64,000 nucleotides of DNA from Kangiella shandongensis. GTDB lineage: Bacteria > Pseudomonadota > Gammaproteobacteria > Enterobacterales > Kangiellaceae. Position 1 is the stretch's first letter, and every line of letters starts with the position of its first letter. The stretch is from the NCBI RefSeq assembly GCF_020005365.1, contig NZ_JACNML010000007.1, positions 1 through 64,000 of the forward strand. Reading direction: 5' to 3'. This document shows positions 18,652-26,751 of the stretch, one piece after another. The notes under the pieces were generated by a model. It was not told the DNA's origin. It made no database searches and saw only the letters and a list, made by a program, of their open reading frames with translations. The position numbers and the translations under genes were made by a program.

Positions 18652-19345
18652 ATGTAAAGTCATTGGTCATCGCGGGGCGATGGGCCTGGAGCCGGAAAAT
18701 ACCTTGCGTTCTATTCGTCGAGCGCTTGAGTTAGGTGTCGATGGCGTGGAATTCGATGTGCAGAACATTGATGGCGCACTGCTTATCTTTCATGATGAAA
18801 TGCTGGAACGTACGACTAATGGTGAAGGCGAGCTGATCGATCATTCTGTAGAGTATTTACGTCAACTGGATGCCGGGAAGGGTGAAAAGATTCCGCTGCT
18901 TAGTGAAGTGGTGGATTTAATTGGTAACCAGGCTTTCATTAACATCGAATTGAAAGGACTAGATACCGCAAGCTTGGTCATGGATCTGGTGAAGCTGCTG
19001 GATAAAGAGCGATTTAAAAAAGAGCAGTTTATTATCTCCTCCTATCATTATTCCGAGCTGTATCTGGTGCACCAGTTAGATCCAGAAATTAAGATTGGGG
19101 TTATTGTCGATGAGCAATCTGTAGCCGCATTGGATTTTGCCGATGAAATCGATGCTTATAGCCTCCATCCAAGGTTTTCACTACTGGATCATGAACTGGT
19201 GCATGAAGCCCATGCCGCCGGGATGAAAGTGTATGTGCATACCGTGAATGATTTAGCAAAGATTCAGCACGCAAAACAGCTTGGTGTGGATGGTGTTTTT
19301 ACCGATTATCCGGACCGGGTATTGGAGTTCTTAAAGCAATCTTAA
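18641..19345 (+). CDS. glycerophosphodiester phosphodiesterase
   Basis: About 234 residues from MTTECKVIGHRG. Motifs are IGHRGAMGLEPENTL (catalytic His, Arg and Glu), GVEFDVQ and FHDEMLERTTNGEG (metal Asp and general-acid His), FINIELKG, and VHTVN with GVFTDYP at the end. It hydrolyses glycerophosphodiesters to glycerol-3-phosphate and an alcohol. There is no signal peptide, so it is cytoplasmic, UgpQ-like. It overlaps the NYN gene by 11 bp, and coupling explains the weak ribosome site. Codons upstream of 18641 in the same frame lie inside the NYN gene and are not used. Confidence 0.9.
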   Translation: MTTECKVIGHRGAMGLEPENTLRSIRRALELGVDGVEFDVQNIDGALLIFHDEMLERTTNGEGELIDHSVEYLRQLDAGKGEKIPLLSEVVDLIGNQAFINIELKGLDTASLVMDLVKLLDKERFKKEQFIISSYHYSELYLVHQLDPEIKIGVIVDEQSVAALDFADEIDAYSLHPRFSLLDHELVHEAHAAGMKVYVHTVNDLAKIQHAKQLGVDGVFTDYPDRVLEFLKQS

Positions 19346-19354
19346 GTCAATAAA

Positions 19355-19378
19355 AAAGGGCGCTAAAAAGCGCCCTGA
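19355..19378 (-). terminator. terminator after bfr
   Basis: AGGGCGCT/AGCGCCCT stem with AAAA loop. The T-run is on the minus strand, serving bfr, though the stem could also slow transcription from the GDPD gene. Confidence 0.75.
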
Positions 19379-19394
19379 TAAATCATCTAGAGAC

Positions 19395-19874
19395 CTAGTT
19401 GCCGTCTTCTTCAAGCTTCTCGGCAAGATAGTTCTGGATACCAATTTTTTCGATTAAGCCGAGTTGAGTTTCCAGCCAGTCGACATGTTCTTCCTCGCTT
19501 TCCAGGATGTCTTGCAGTAGATCTCGGCTGACAAAGTCACGAACTTTCTCGCAGTATTCGATACCATCACGTAAATCCGGGATCGCGTCCATTTCCAGCG
19601 CCAGATCGCACCCCAGCATCTCTTTAGCATCTTCGCCAATGCGTAACCGGCCCAGATCTTGCAAGTTTGGTAAGCCTTCTAAAAACAGGATTCGCTCGAT
19701 AAGCCAGTCAGCATGCTTCATTTCATCGATTGACTCATCGTATTCATGCTCTGCCAGCTCCTTTAAGCCCCAGTCCTTGTACATGCGTGCATGTAAAAAA
19801 TACTGGTTAATGGCAACCAGCTCATTACCTAACACTTTGTTTAATATTTCAATAACCTTTGCGTCGCCTTTCAT
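19395..19874 (-). CDS. bfr: bacterioferritin
   Basis: 159 residues from [12 protein letters not shown], the canonical Bfr start, with GGAG 7 bases upstream; the longer frame beginning near 19967 is not used. All ferroxidase ligands are present: E18, E51, H54, E94, E127 and H130. M52 in IDEMKHAD is the haem ligand shared between two subunits. The protein forms a 24-subunit iron-storage shell. Its partner ferredoxin gene bfd lies just upstream on the same strand under a Fur-like site. Confidence 0.95.
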   Translation of the reverse strand: MKGDAKVIEILNKVLGNELVAINQYFLHARMYKDWGLKELAEHEYDESIDEMKHADWLIERILFLEGLPNLQDLGRLRIGEDAKEMLGCDLALEMDAIPDLRDGIEYCEKVRDFVSRDLLQDILESEEEHVDWLETQLGLIEKIGIQNYLAEKLEEDGN

Positions 19875-20091
19875 GGCAAACTCCAATAATTTGTCAGTAA
19901 TGTATTTATTGTAGGTTGAGTAGGGTGCCGGATCAAGCTCAGTGTTATGTAACTTATTGAAATACAATGAAAATTAGAAGTGTTATCAATTGGTAGTTAT
20001 TCTTATTTGAAAAGCAAGCAGCTATAGCGGTAACAAGCACGAGCGAGACGTAGAAAGTATCAGTTTATACCGGTAAGGGGAGGGAGGAATA

Positions 20092-20117
20092 AAAAAGCCG
20101 CTGTAAATTAAGCGGCC
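20092..20117 (-). terminator. terminator overlapping the end of bfd
   Basis: GCCGCT (20097-20102) and AGCGGC (20111-20116) pair around the bfd stop codon, with TTTTTT following on the minus strand. Confidence 0.65.
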
Positions 20118-20323
20118 TGAATAGCGATTCTACCGATGTCAGCGGCAGGTTGTACATCGATCTCCGCACGAGTCGAGCGAAGTATCTGTTTTGCGTCTCT
20201 AGCGCACTTACCACACTGGGTAGCAACCCCCATCTTGTTCAAGCAACGCATGGAGCAGGCACCTTCACAGGCGGCTCGTTTAATTTCTTTGTCGGTAACA
20301 GCTTTACACAAACAAACGTACAT
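20108..20323 (-). CDS. bfd: bacterioferritin-associated ferredoxin
   Basis: 71 residues beginning MYVCLCKAVTDKEI. The [2Fe-2S] ligands are C4, C6, C37 and C40 (CxC plus CGKC), the Bfd spacing. Bfd binds Bfr and passes electrons to reduce and release stored iron under iron starvation. A Fur-like box about 55 bp upstream fits that. Three extra Cys (C19, C23, C27) are present. The C-terminal 20 residues run past the usual fold end. Confidence 0.92.
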   Translation of the reverse strand: MYVCLCKAVTDKEIKRAACEGACSMRCLNKMGVATQCGKCARDAKQILRSTRAEIDVQPAADIGRIAIQAA

Positions 20324-20375
20324 AATTCTTAATACTCATGGCTAGCAGCATCTTCAATAGTTGAGATTTTGCTAC

Positions 20376-20396
20376 AAATGAGAATGATTGTCAATA
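20376..20396 (-). promoter_or_regulatory. Fur-like box upstream of bfd
   Basis: AAATGAGAATGATTGTCAAT (20376-20395) carries the GAGAATGAT core of Fur sites and a partial inverted arm. It lies 55-75 bp upstream of the bfd ATG. Confidence 0.65.
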
Positions 20397-20443
20397 ATCT
20401 TTGTATTGTTATTTGGGAATGATTGTATTTCGTTGATTTTTCA

Positions 20444-20470
20444 TAAAAAAAGGCCGCTAAAAGCGGCCTA
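20444..20470 (-). terminator. terminator after the flavodoxin gene
   Basis: AGGCCGCT/AGCGGCCT stem with a short A-rich loop. Seven Ts follow on the minus strand; about 25 bp past the stop. Confidence 0.85.
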
Positions 20471-20493
20471 AATGGGGGAGGGAGTTGCAAAAA

Positions 20494-21063
20494 TTATTGG
20501 ATTCGAGCAGTAAAATCGGCGATACGCTTACCCAAAGCTTTGGCGGTATCCTTGTCCGACTGCGGTGGAACCACTTCGGAACCCTGATCGGCATTGCTTT
20601 GCGCCATAGCGCCTAAGTAGCTGCCAATGCGGTTTAAGTCGTCGGGAGAACCGTTACTCGAATTGTTGCCGGGCATAAGGCCCAAACCCAGCCAGGCCAT
20701 ACCATGTTGCGCGGCAAAGACCGACATTTGGACAAGGGTATTGAGCTTATCACCACTGAATGAAGCGGAATTGGTAAAACCCGCTGCCAGCTTGTCTTTC
20801 CAGCCCTGCTCAGCCCAGACTTTCGACGACTTATCCATAAAGCCTTTAAATTCAGCGCTAACGCTACCCATGTAGGTGGGGCTACCAAAAATAATGGCCT
20901 TAGCCTGTGCTAAATCGTCCCAGCGCTCGTCCACTTCGTCCACAGAGATCAGGCGGACGTCGCTACTGGCTTCTTTAGCACCGTCAGCGACAGCGTCGGC
21001 TAAAACTTTGGTGTGGCCAAAGCCACTGTGATAAACCACGGCAATTGTGTTGTTACTCATCAT
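20494..21063 (-). CDS. flavodoxin-family NAD(P)H quinone reductase-like protein
   Basis: 189 residues. IAVVYHSGFGHTKVLADAVADGA is the FMN phosphate-binding loop. FGSPTYMGSVSAEFKGFMD and GFTNSASFSGDK are the isoalloxazine-contacting loops of the WrbA/flavodoxin_1 group. It is probably an FMN-dependent quinone or flavin reductase. GGAG precedes two adjacent ATGs, and either could start. It is divergent from the LysR gene 80 bp away, whose product may control it. Confidence 0.8.
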   Translation of the reverse strand: MMSNNTIAVVYHSGFGHTKVLADAVADGAKEASSDVRLISVDEVDERWDDLAQAKAIIFGSPTYMGSVSAEFKGFMDKSSKVWAEQGWKDKLAAGFTNSASFSGDKLNTLVQMSVFAAQHGMAWLGLGLMPGNNSSNGSPDDLNRIGSYLGAMAQSNADQGSEVVPPQSDKDTAKALGKRIADFTARIQ

Positions 21064-21143
21064 GTTTCTCCAAAAAATAACTTGATGGACACAATTTAAT
21101 CCGTTTATAGTTATGCATGAAATGAATTAAGTGTATAGCTGTT

Positions 21144-22079
21144 ATGCAAGTAGAGAATTTTAGAAACGCCGATCTGAATTTACTGCTGATATTGGATGTG
21201 ATTCTGGAAGAAAAGCACATTTCCAATGCTGCGGTGCGTTTGAATATGAGCCAGCCGGCAGTGAGCCGCTCCCTGCAGCGCTTACGGGATATGTTCGATG
21301 ATCAGCTGCTTATCAGAGTGGGTAGTGGCTACCAGCTCACGTCGCGCGCATCGACTCTCGCACCAAGATTGAAAAGTTGGTTGGCCGACTTTATGTGCAT
21401 GATGCAACCGGAAGAGTTCGTTCCGGCGCAGGCTAAAGGTGAACTCACTATCATGTCGATGGATTCGGAAGTGAGTATTTTCTTACCCAACCTATGGCAG
21501 GACTTACAGAAAGAAGCACCCAATGTTGCCATGCGCTCTATCGGCTATCGCCCTGATGCGGTGACCCTATTAGAAGAAGGCGAGATTGACTTTCTTATTG
21601 GTGATGAAAAGAAATCGCTGGAAAGCACTAAGTACCATAACTTTCATCTAGTACGTCACGACTTCGTCATGGTCATGGCCCAAAGCCATCCCCTGGCTTC
21701 TGTCGAGAAAATCAGCCTGCAAACCTACACTAAACAGCGCCATGGTCTGGTTACCGTCACTGGTAAGGGGTTGGGGATTATCGACAAATTACTGGCTAAG
21801 GAAGGCATGAGTCGAAATGTTGCATTATTTGTCCCAACCTTTCACCTGGCGCTGGATATATGTAGCCGTACCGATCTTGTGTTTGCCATGCCGCGACTGG
21901 TAGCGGAAAAAGATGCCGAAAAATACGGTTTGGCCATTAAGGAACTCCCCTTGAAAATGCCACTCTTAGACATATACCTATACTGGCACGAGCGCCAACA
22001 CCAGATGGCATTACACCGGTGGTTCCGAGGACTTATGCGTGATAGTGTAAGGCGCACAAAGGACGCTATCAGTGCCTAA
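21144..22079 (+). CDS. LysR-family transcriptional regulator
   Basis: 311 residues. The N-terminal winged HTH is canonical: DLNLLLILDVILEEKHISNAA, then LNMSQPAVSRSLQRLR (residues about 10-60). The effector-binding domain (95-300) is typical of the NodD/LeuO-like branch. No ligand can be read from sequence. It is divergently arranged with the flavodoxin gene, the usual layout for a LysR regulator and its target. The upstream peroxide-defence theme is continued by the downstream peroxiredoxin. Confidence 0.88.
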   Translation: MQVENFRNADLNLLLILDVILEEKHISNAAVRLNMSQPAVSRSLQRLRDMFDDQLLIRVGSGYQLTSRASTLAPRLKSWLADFMCMMQPEEFVPAQAKGELTIMSMDSEVSIFLPNLWQDLQKEAPNVAMRSIGYRPDAVTLLEEGEIDFLIGDEKKSLESTKYHNFHLVRHDFVMVMAQSHPLASVEKISLQTYTKQRHGLVTVTGKGLGIIDKLLAKEGMSRNVALFVPTFHLALDICSRTDLVFAMPRLVAEKDAEKYGLAIKELPLKMPLLDIYLYWHERQHQMALHRWFRGLMRDSVRRTKDAISA

Positions 22080-22142
22080 TAAATAAATGTTTTAGGCACA
22101 CTCTATAAAGCTATAGAATATTTTAATCTTTTGTGAAAAGAC

Positions 22143-22172
22143 TTAAGAATTAACGGTATAAAAGCGTATAAT
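22143..22172 (+). promoter_or_regulatory. candidate promoter of the peroxiredoxin gene
   Basis: TATAAT at 22167-22172 with TTAAGA 18 bp upstream, ending 42 bp before the ATG. The -10 is perfect and the -35 weak. Confidence 0.5.
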
Positions 22173-22214
22173 ACGCACCACAAAATTTAAATTAACAAAC
22201 TCTTGGAGGAAATA

Positions 22215-22820
22215 ATGGGAGTATTAGTAGGCCGTAAGGCACCAGATTTTACTGCAGCAGCTGTTCTTGGTAATGGCGAAATCGTTGAAGATTATAACTT
22301 CGCAGAAGCAACAAAAGGGAAGCCAACGGTTGTATTCTTCTACCCACTAGACTTCACATTCGTCTGTCCATCAGAGCTAATCGCTTTTGATCACCGTCTA
22401 GAAGAGTTCAAAAAGCGTGGCGTAGAAGTTGTTGGTGTTTCTATCGACTCACACTTCACACACAACGCATGGCGTAACACAGCCATCAACGATGGTGGTA
22501 TCGGCCAAGTAGGTTACACGCTAGTTGCTGATGTAAAGCACGAAATCTGCCAGGCGTTCGACGTTGAGCATCCAGAAGCAGGCGTAGCATTCCGTGGTTC
22601 ATTCCTAATCGACAAAGACGGCACAGTACGTCACCAAGTTGTAAACGACCTACCATTAGGCCGTAACGTAGACGAAATGATCCGCATGGTAGACGCGCTT
22701 CAGTTCCACGAAGAGCACGGCGAAGTATGCCCAGCTGGCTGGAACCAAGGTGACAAAGGTATGGATGCTTCTCCAGAAGGCGTAGCAAAGTATCTATCTG
22801 AAGAAGGCGACAAACTATAA
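22215..22820 (+). CDS. typical 2-Cys peroxiredoxin (AhpC/TSA family)
   Basis: 201 residues from ATG at 22215, six bases after a strong GGAGG; a TTG 12 bases earlier is not needed. Peroxidatic C51 is in FTFVCPSELIAF and resolving C172 in EVCPAGWNQ. GGIG follows the second strand, and a C-terminal helix extends beyond C172, marks of the peroxide-sensitive Prx1 type. It reduces H2O2 and alkyl peroxides using thioredoxin or AhpF-like donors. Codon choice (CTA, GTA, CCA, AAC) differs visibly from neighbours, suggesting a highly expressed gene. Confidence 0.93.
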   Translation: MGVLVGRKAPDFTAAAVLGNGEIVEDYNFAEATKGKPTVVFFYPLDFTFVCPSELIAFDHRLEEFKKRGVEVVGVSIDSHFTHNAWRNTAINDGGIGQVGYTLVADVKHEICQAFDVEHPEAGVAFRGSFLIDKDGTVRHQVVNDLPLGRNVDEMIRMVDALQFHEEHGEVCPAGWNQGDKGMDASPEGVAKYLSEEGDKL

Positions 22821-22830
22821 TTTAACGAGC

Positions 22831-22958
22831 TAGATTGTCCGGTTTCTTTGTTAGAAGTTGTTCCGAGGTGCTCAATGACCTTTGGCGACCGAAGGGAATA
22901 CCTTTAGGTATCACCTCCGCTCCTAAAACAACTTCTGCCGCGAACTCGAAACAATCTA
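22831..22958. repeat. nested palindromic element downstream of the peroxiredoxin gene
   Basis: Three nested stems: TAGATTGT/ACAATCTA (22831-22838 with 22951-22958), AGAAGTTGTT/AACAACTTCT (22853-22862 with 22927-22936) and GAGGTG/CACCTC (22865-22870 with 22912-22917). Inside is a hairpin ATACCT/AGGTAT (22898-22911). The layout resembles the branched element at 8655-8806, but the sequence differs. Non-coding; it could be a structured repeat or a 3' RNA element. Confidence 0.55.
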
Positions 22959-22974
22959 TCAGCGTTAAAGATAA

Positions 22975-23008
22975 GACCTCACAGTTCTAACGGGCTGTGA
23001 GGTTTTTT
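22975..23008 (+). terminator. terminator after the peroxiredoxin unit
   Basis: CCTCACAG/CTGTGAGG stem with a 10-base loop, then six Ts. Confidence 0.85.
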
Positions 23009-23028
23009 ATTGTTGGAGAACTCGTCGT

Positions 23029-23073
23029 CATTCCCGCGAAGGCGACCAACGGAAGTGCCCGTGGTGCGGGAAT
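23029..23073. repeat. dispersed repeat, GTCATTCCCGCG family
   Basis: GTCATTCCCGCGAAGG with the matching GCGGGAAT arm at 23066. A half copy follows at 23180-23192. Related hairpins are at 40340-40366 and 54772-54846. Confidence 0.7.
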
Positions 23074-23128
23074 CTCTTCTGGAGCGGTCGGAAGTCTGTT
23101 GTTTTAAACAATGTTTCTGCGTAATTTA

Positions 23129-23162
23129 AAGCCTCAAGGTTCGCGCCTTGGGGCTTTTTTGT
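23129..23162 (+). terminator. hairpin with T-run
   Basis: AAGCCTCAAGG and CCTTGGGGCTT pair around TTCGCG, followed by Ts. No gene immediately precedes it on this strand, so it may be a relic or a backup terminator. Confidence 0.6.
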
Positions 23163-23558
23163 GTTCATAAAGTATTTTCGTCATTCCCGCGTGATGCTGG
23201 GCGACTAAAAGGAGTGCCTATGGTAAATCCCTTTAGGGAGAATCCAGTGTCTTTTATCTTTAGACTTTTTTGACACTCCCCAGAACTTACAGTAGTCTCT
23301 ACTTGAATACTAAATAAACAAAACTAAGAATACAGGAATAGGGCTGTAGGAAGATCGCCATTTAATACACACTTTATTGGGATTCAAAGCGATACTGCAC
23401 TTCAAGACCGCCTTTATTAGAGTATTAGCCACTTTTTTTGTACTGTAAAATAATGCTTTATAAATTAGTTGGTTATAATCCAATTCGGGTATTCTTATGT
23501 TATGTGAATATGCTTGCCGAGACGTTTTACACTCCTATGCAGATGGATAAGGACTCCT
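23163..23558. other. gene-free stretch before the PHP/SMC-like gene
   Basis: It holds the half repeat near 23180 and an AT-rich 250-bp leader. I see no ORF, RNA gene or convincing promoter in it. Confidence 0.5.
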
Positions 23559-26500
23559 ATGATAAATAATCATTACCCAAAAGGCGCCGTGTGGAGGAAG
23601 TGGGACTTGCATGTCCATACTCCTTTCTCTGTTTACCAGAAATATGGGGAAGATAACGAAGAGACTTGGGAAAGTTATATACAAGATCTCGAAAAATTAC
23701 CTGAAGAGTTTTCAGTAATCGGAATAAACGATTATTTGTTTATTGATGGATATAAAAAGCTAATCAATGAGCAGCAGCAAAATGGAAGGCTTAGTAAGTT
23801 AAAGTTATTGCCAGTGATAGAGTTTAGAATCGAAAAATTTGCTGGGGTACAATTTAGAGATTTAAAGCGAATAAATTTGCATGTAATTTTTTCAGATGAA
23901 GTTTCTGTAGAAACTATACAGAGCCAATTCCTTAACACTCTCGAGCAAAGCTATACATTGGAGTCAGGTAAGACCTGGTCTAGAGCGATTACACCAGAAA
24001 GTTTAAAAGAGTTGGGGGCTGAGATTAAGAAAGGCGTACCAGCAGAGCAACTTCATAAATATGGCTCGGATTTAATGGAAGGCTTTAACAATCTTAATGT
24101 AAAAGAAGATAAGATATTTGATGCTCTTAAAAAGGATTGCTTTGAAGGAAAGCATCTGATTGCAATTGGAAAAACTGAGTGGGCTGAACTGAAATGGACT
24201 GACGCATCAATTGCCACTAAAAAGTCCATTATTAATAAGGCAGATATTGTTTTTACTTCTGCAGAATCTGTAGAAAAATTTATAAAGGCAAAAAGTCAGT
24301 TAACTCAACAAGGAGTGAATGATTTGCTTCTTGATTGCAGTGATGCTCATTACTTATCTTCTTCGGAAGACAAAGATCGTATAGGGGAGTGCTTTACATG
24401 GCTTAAAGCTGATCCGACTTTTGATGGGTTAAAGCAGGCAATTAATGAGCCTTTGGAAAGAGTTTTTGTTGGCGATTATCCGCCATTATTAGAAAGAGTT
24501 TCAAAGAACAAGACAAAGTACATAAAAAATTTAAATATTACTCAAGTTGATGGCTATTCTGATAAAAACCATGTTTGGTTTAAAAAGGTTTGTATACCAT
24601 TTAGCAGTGAGCTAGTGGCCGTTATTGGAAATAAAGGTAGTGGTAAGAGCGCGATTGCTGACATTCTTTCTCTTTGCTCTAATTATCATGATAATAATGA
24701 TTTTTCTTTCTTGACGCCTAACAAGTTTAGGGCAAAAAATGGACGCTTGGCGAAAAACTTCGAAGCAAAAATTACTTGGGAAAGCGGTAATGAAAATACG
24801 AAAAACTTGAATGAATCTCCCGCGGATACCGATGTACTAGAAGTCAAATATTTGCCACAGGGGCGCTTTGAAAGGCTTACTAATGAAATTAGTTCTGCGT
24901 CAGAATTTCAAGAAGAGATTGAAAGCGTTGTTTTTTCTCACATACCAGAAACAGAAAACCTTGGGGCTTTATCTTTTAAAGAGCTGATAGAGAGAAAAAC
25001 TGTAGCAGCTAATGAAGATATTGAAACTTTGGTTTCAGATGTTAAGGATATAAATTCAGAAATAATTAATTTGGAGAGGAAGGCGACAGACGAATATGAA
25101 GCCGAGCTAAAAAATAAGCTTAAAAAGAAGAGAGAAGAGCTTGAAGCTTTGGAGGAGCCTGCGCCAATCTCCAATCCGAACGAAGATCCAGTCAAAAAAC
25201 AGAAGCATGAGTCAATTAACAATAGAATTTCGGATATTAGATCGGAAATTGAAAAGATTGAAGGTTCTATAAAAACATCGGAGAGTGATAAAAAGAGAAC
25301 GATAAATAATATTCAAAAACTGAATGATGTGATTTATTCTATAAAACAGAAGAAGGATGAGATCGCTAGTTTCATTGATGAGGTTAGTGAAAAATTGTTT
25401 GGCTTTGATGTTGATATAGGAAAACTTATATCAGTAGAAATAGATCTATCTCGATTAAATAAGATTTTGAAGTTAGAGGAAAAGTCACTTGAATCCAGCA
25501 GGCTGCTTTTGGGTGAAGTCGAAAACAAGGATGCTGATGAAGGTAATCCTGATAAAAAGTCACTTTACGACCTTCTTGAAGGTAAAAAGGATTTGTTGAA
25601 GCTTGAAAAAGGAAAGCTGGATTCGGAGCAGCAAGCATATCAAGAATATATAACGGCTAAAGCGGACTGGGAAAAAGATAGGCAGGCTTTGCTTGGTGCT
25701 TCAGAAACGCCAAATACAATTCATTTTTTTGAGGCAGAGCTTGATTATTTGAACGAAACGCTGCCGAATCAGTTAGAGGAAAAGTACGAAAAGCGCAGGG
25801 ATATAGCTCGAGATATATTTAATAAAAAGTATGAGGTTGTAGGGGTTTACAAGAGTGCTAGAAGTAAGCTAAATGAAATTATAGCTAAAAACTCAGATAC
25901 TTTGAAAAATTATAAAATAGAAGTTGATGCGTCGCTAGTGAAGTCATCTGATTTTGTTCCTAATTTTCTAGGATATATTCTGCAGAATAGAATGGGGTCA
26001 TTCCATTCCAAGGACGGAGGTGAGAAAGAGGTAGCCGCATTGGCCAGTGAAGTTGACTTTGATGATAAAAATAGCGTTATCGATTTTTTAGATAAACTGA
26101 TGGAAGCATTTAGATATGACAAAAGGCCAGGGCAAAATAATATGCCCCGAAATATAGCTCAGCAAGTCAAAGACATACAGGGGCTTTATGATTACTTATA
26201 TTCATTGAGCTTTCTTGGTTACAACTATCAACTGAAGCAGGGTGATAAAGAGCTGGAACAACTATCCCCAGGCGAAAGGGGGGCTCTTCTTTTGGTGTTC
26301 TATCTTCTTTTAGATAAAAATGATATTCCGCTGATTATCGATCAGCCAGAGGATAATCTCGATAATCATAGTGTGGCGACTGTTTTAGTACCATTTATTA
26401 GAGCAGCAAAACAGAAGCGTCAAATTATTATGGTTACTCACAACCCGAACCTTGCCGTTGTCTCTGACGCAGAGCAAGTTATATACGTCAATTTAGACAA

Positions 26501-26627
26501 AGAAAACTCTTACACTTTCTCAATGGTATCAGGAAGTATAGAAAATAGGGTCATAAACCAAAAGATAGTTGAAGTGCTTGAAGGTGCTATGCCTGCCTTT
26601 AATACACGGAAACGAAAATATTATTGA
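23559..26627 (+). CDS. PHP-domain/SMC-like ATPase (TrlF-like), putative defence protein
   Basis: 1022 residues from MINNHYPKGA, with AAGGA 5-6 bases upstream; an in-frame ATG 45 bases earlier has no such site. The N-terminal PHP phosphoesterase domain shows H18-x-H20, E88, H108 and D262-x-H264. The ABC/SMC-type ATPase is split: Walker A GNKGSGKS at 357-364, a long charged coiled coil (about 470-750), signature LSPGERG at 902-908, Walker B PLIIDQPEDN at 924-933 and an H-loop VTHNPN near 960. This matches the TrlF family of AAA-like ATPases. Function is unproven; the PHP plus SMC-like build suggests nucleic-acid cleavage. AT-rich, and repeats lie on both sides. Confidence 0.78.
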   Translation: MINNHYPKGAVWRKWDLHVHTPFSVYQKYGEDNEETWESYIQDLEKLPEEFSVIGINDYLFIDGYKKLINEQQQNGRLSKLKLLPVIEFRIEKFAGVQFRDLKRINLHVIFSDEVSVETIQSQFLNTLEQSYTLESGKTWSRAITPESLKELGAEIKKGVPAEQLHKYGSDLMEGFNNLNVKEDKIFDALKKDCFEGKHLIAIGKTEWAELKWTDASIATKKSIINKADIVFTSAESVEKFIKAKSQLTQQGVNDLLLDCSDAHYLSSSEDKDRIGECFTWLKADPTFDGLKQAINEPLERVFVGDYPPLLERVSKNKTKYIKNLNITQVDGYSDKNHVWFKKVCIPFSSELVAVIGNKGSGKSAIADILSLCSNYHDNNDFSFLTPNKFRAKNGRLAKNFEAKITWESGNENTKNLNESPADTDVLEVKYLPQGRFERLTNEISSASEFQEEIESVVFSHIPETENLGALSFKELIERKTVAANEDIETLVSDVKDINSEIINLERKATDEYEAELKNKLKKKREELEALEEPAPISNPNEDPVKKQKHESINNRISDIRSEIEKIEGSIKTSESDKKRTINNIQKLNDVIYSIKQKKDEIASFIDEVSEKLFGFDVDIGKLISVEIDLSRLNKILKLEEKSLESSRLLLGEVENKDADEGNPDKKSLYDLLEGKKDLLKLEKGKLDSEQQAYQEYITAKADWEKDRQALLGASETPNTIHFFEAELDYLNETLPNQLEEKYEKRRDIARDIFNKKYEVVGVYKSARSKLNEIIAKNSDTLKNYKIEVDASLVKSSDFVPNFLGYILQNRMGSFHSKDGGEKEVAALASEVDFDDKNSVIDFLDKLMEAFRYDKRPGQNNMPRNIAQQVKDIQGLYDYLYSLSFLGYNYQLKQGDKELEQLSPGERGALLLVFYLLLDKNDIPLIIDQPEDNLDNHSVATVLVPFIRAAKQKRQIIMVTHNPNLAVVSDAEQVIYVNLDKENSYTFSMVSGSIENRVINQKIVEVLEGAMPAFNTRKRKYY

Positions 26628-26660
26628 AGTTATATTTTGTATCCTATGGCTGTAATTAAT

Positions 26661-26724
26661 AGGGGCAGAGCAAGCGTAGCCTCGAAAGAACGTGAGTGAT
26701 TTCGAGGTTTTCTGCTCTGACTCC
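26661..26724. repeat. hairpin with GGGGCAGAGC ends
   Basis: Stems CAGAGCA/TGCTCTG (26666-26672, 26713-26719) and CCTCGAAA/TTTCGAGG (26680-26687, 26700-26707) fold as one interrupted hairpin. GGGGTCAGAGTC at 27606-27617 is a related end beyond the ankyrin gene. Such motifs occur beside REP-associated transposase genes; this is a likely relic. Confidence 0.45.
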
Positions 26725-26751
26725 AATTATTCCTATTATTCGGAACTAACT

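Noticed and set aside
19875-19967. 31-residue N-terminal extension of bacterioferritin
   Set aside because: The canonical Bfr begins MKGD, with a ribosome site just before it.
22486-22788. Minus-strand ORF inside the peroxiredoxin gene
   Set aside because: A shadow frame produced by the strong codon bias of the plus-strand gene.
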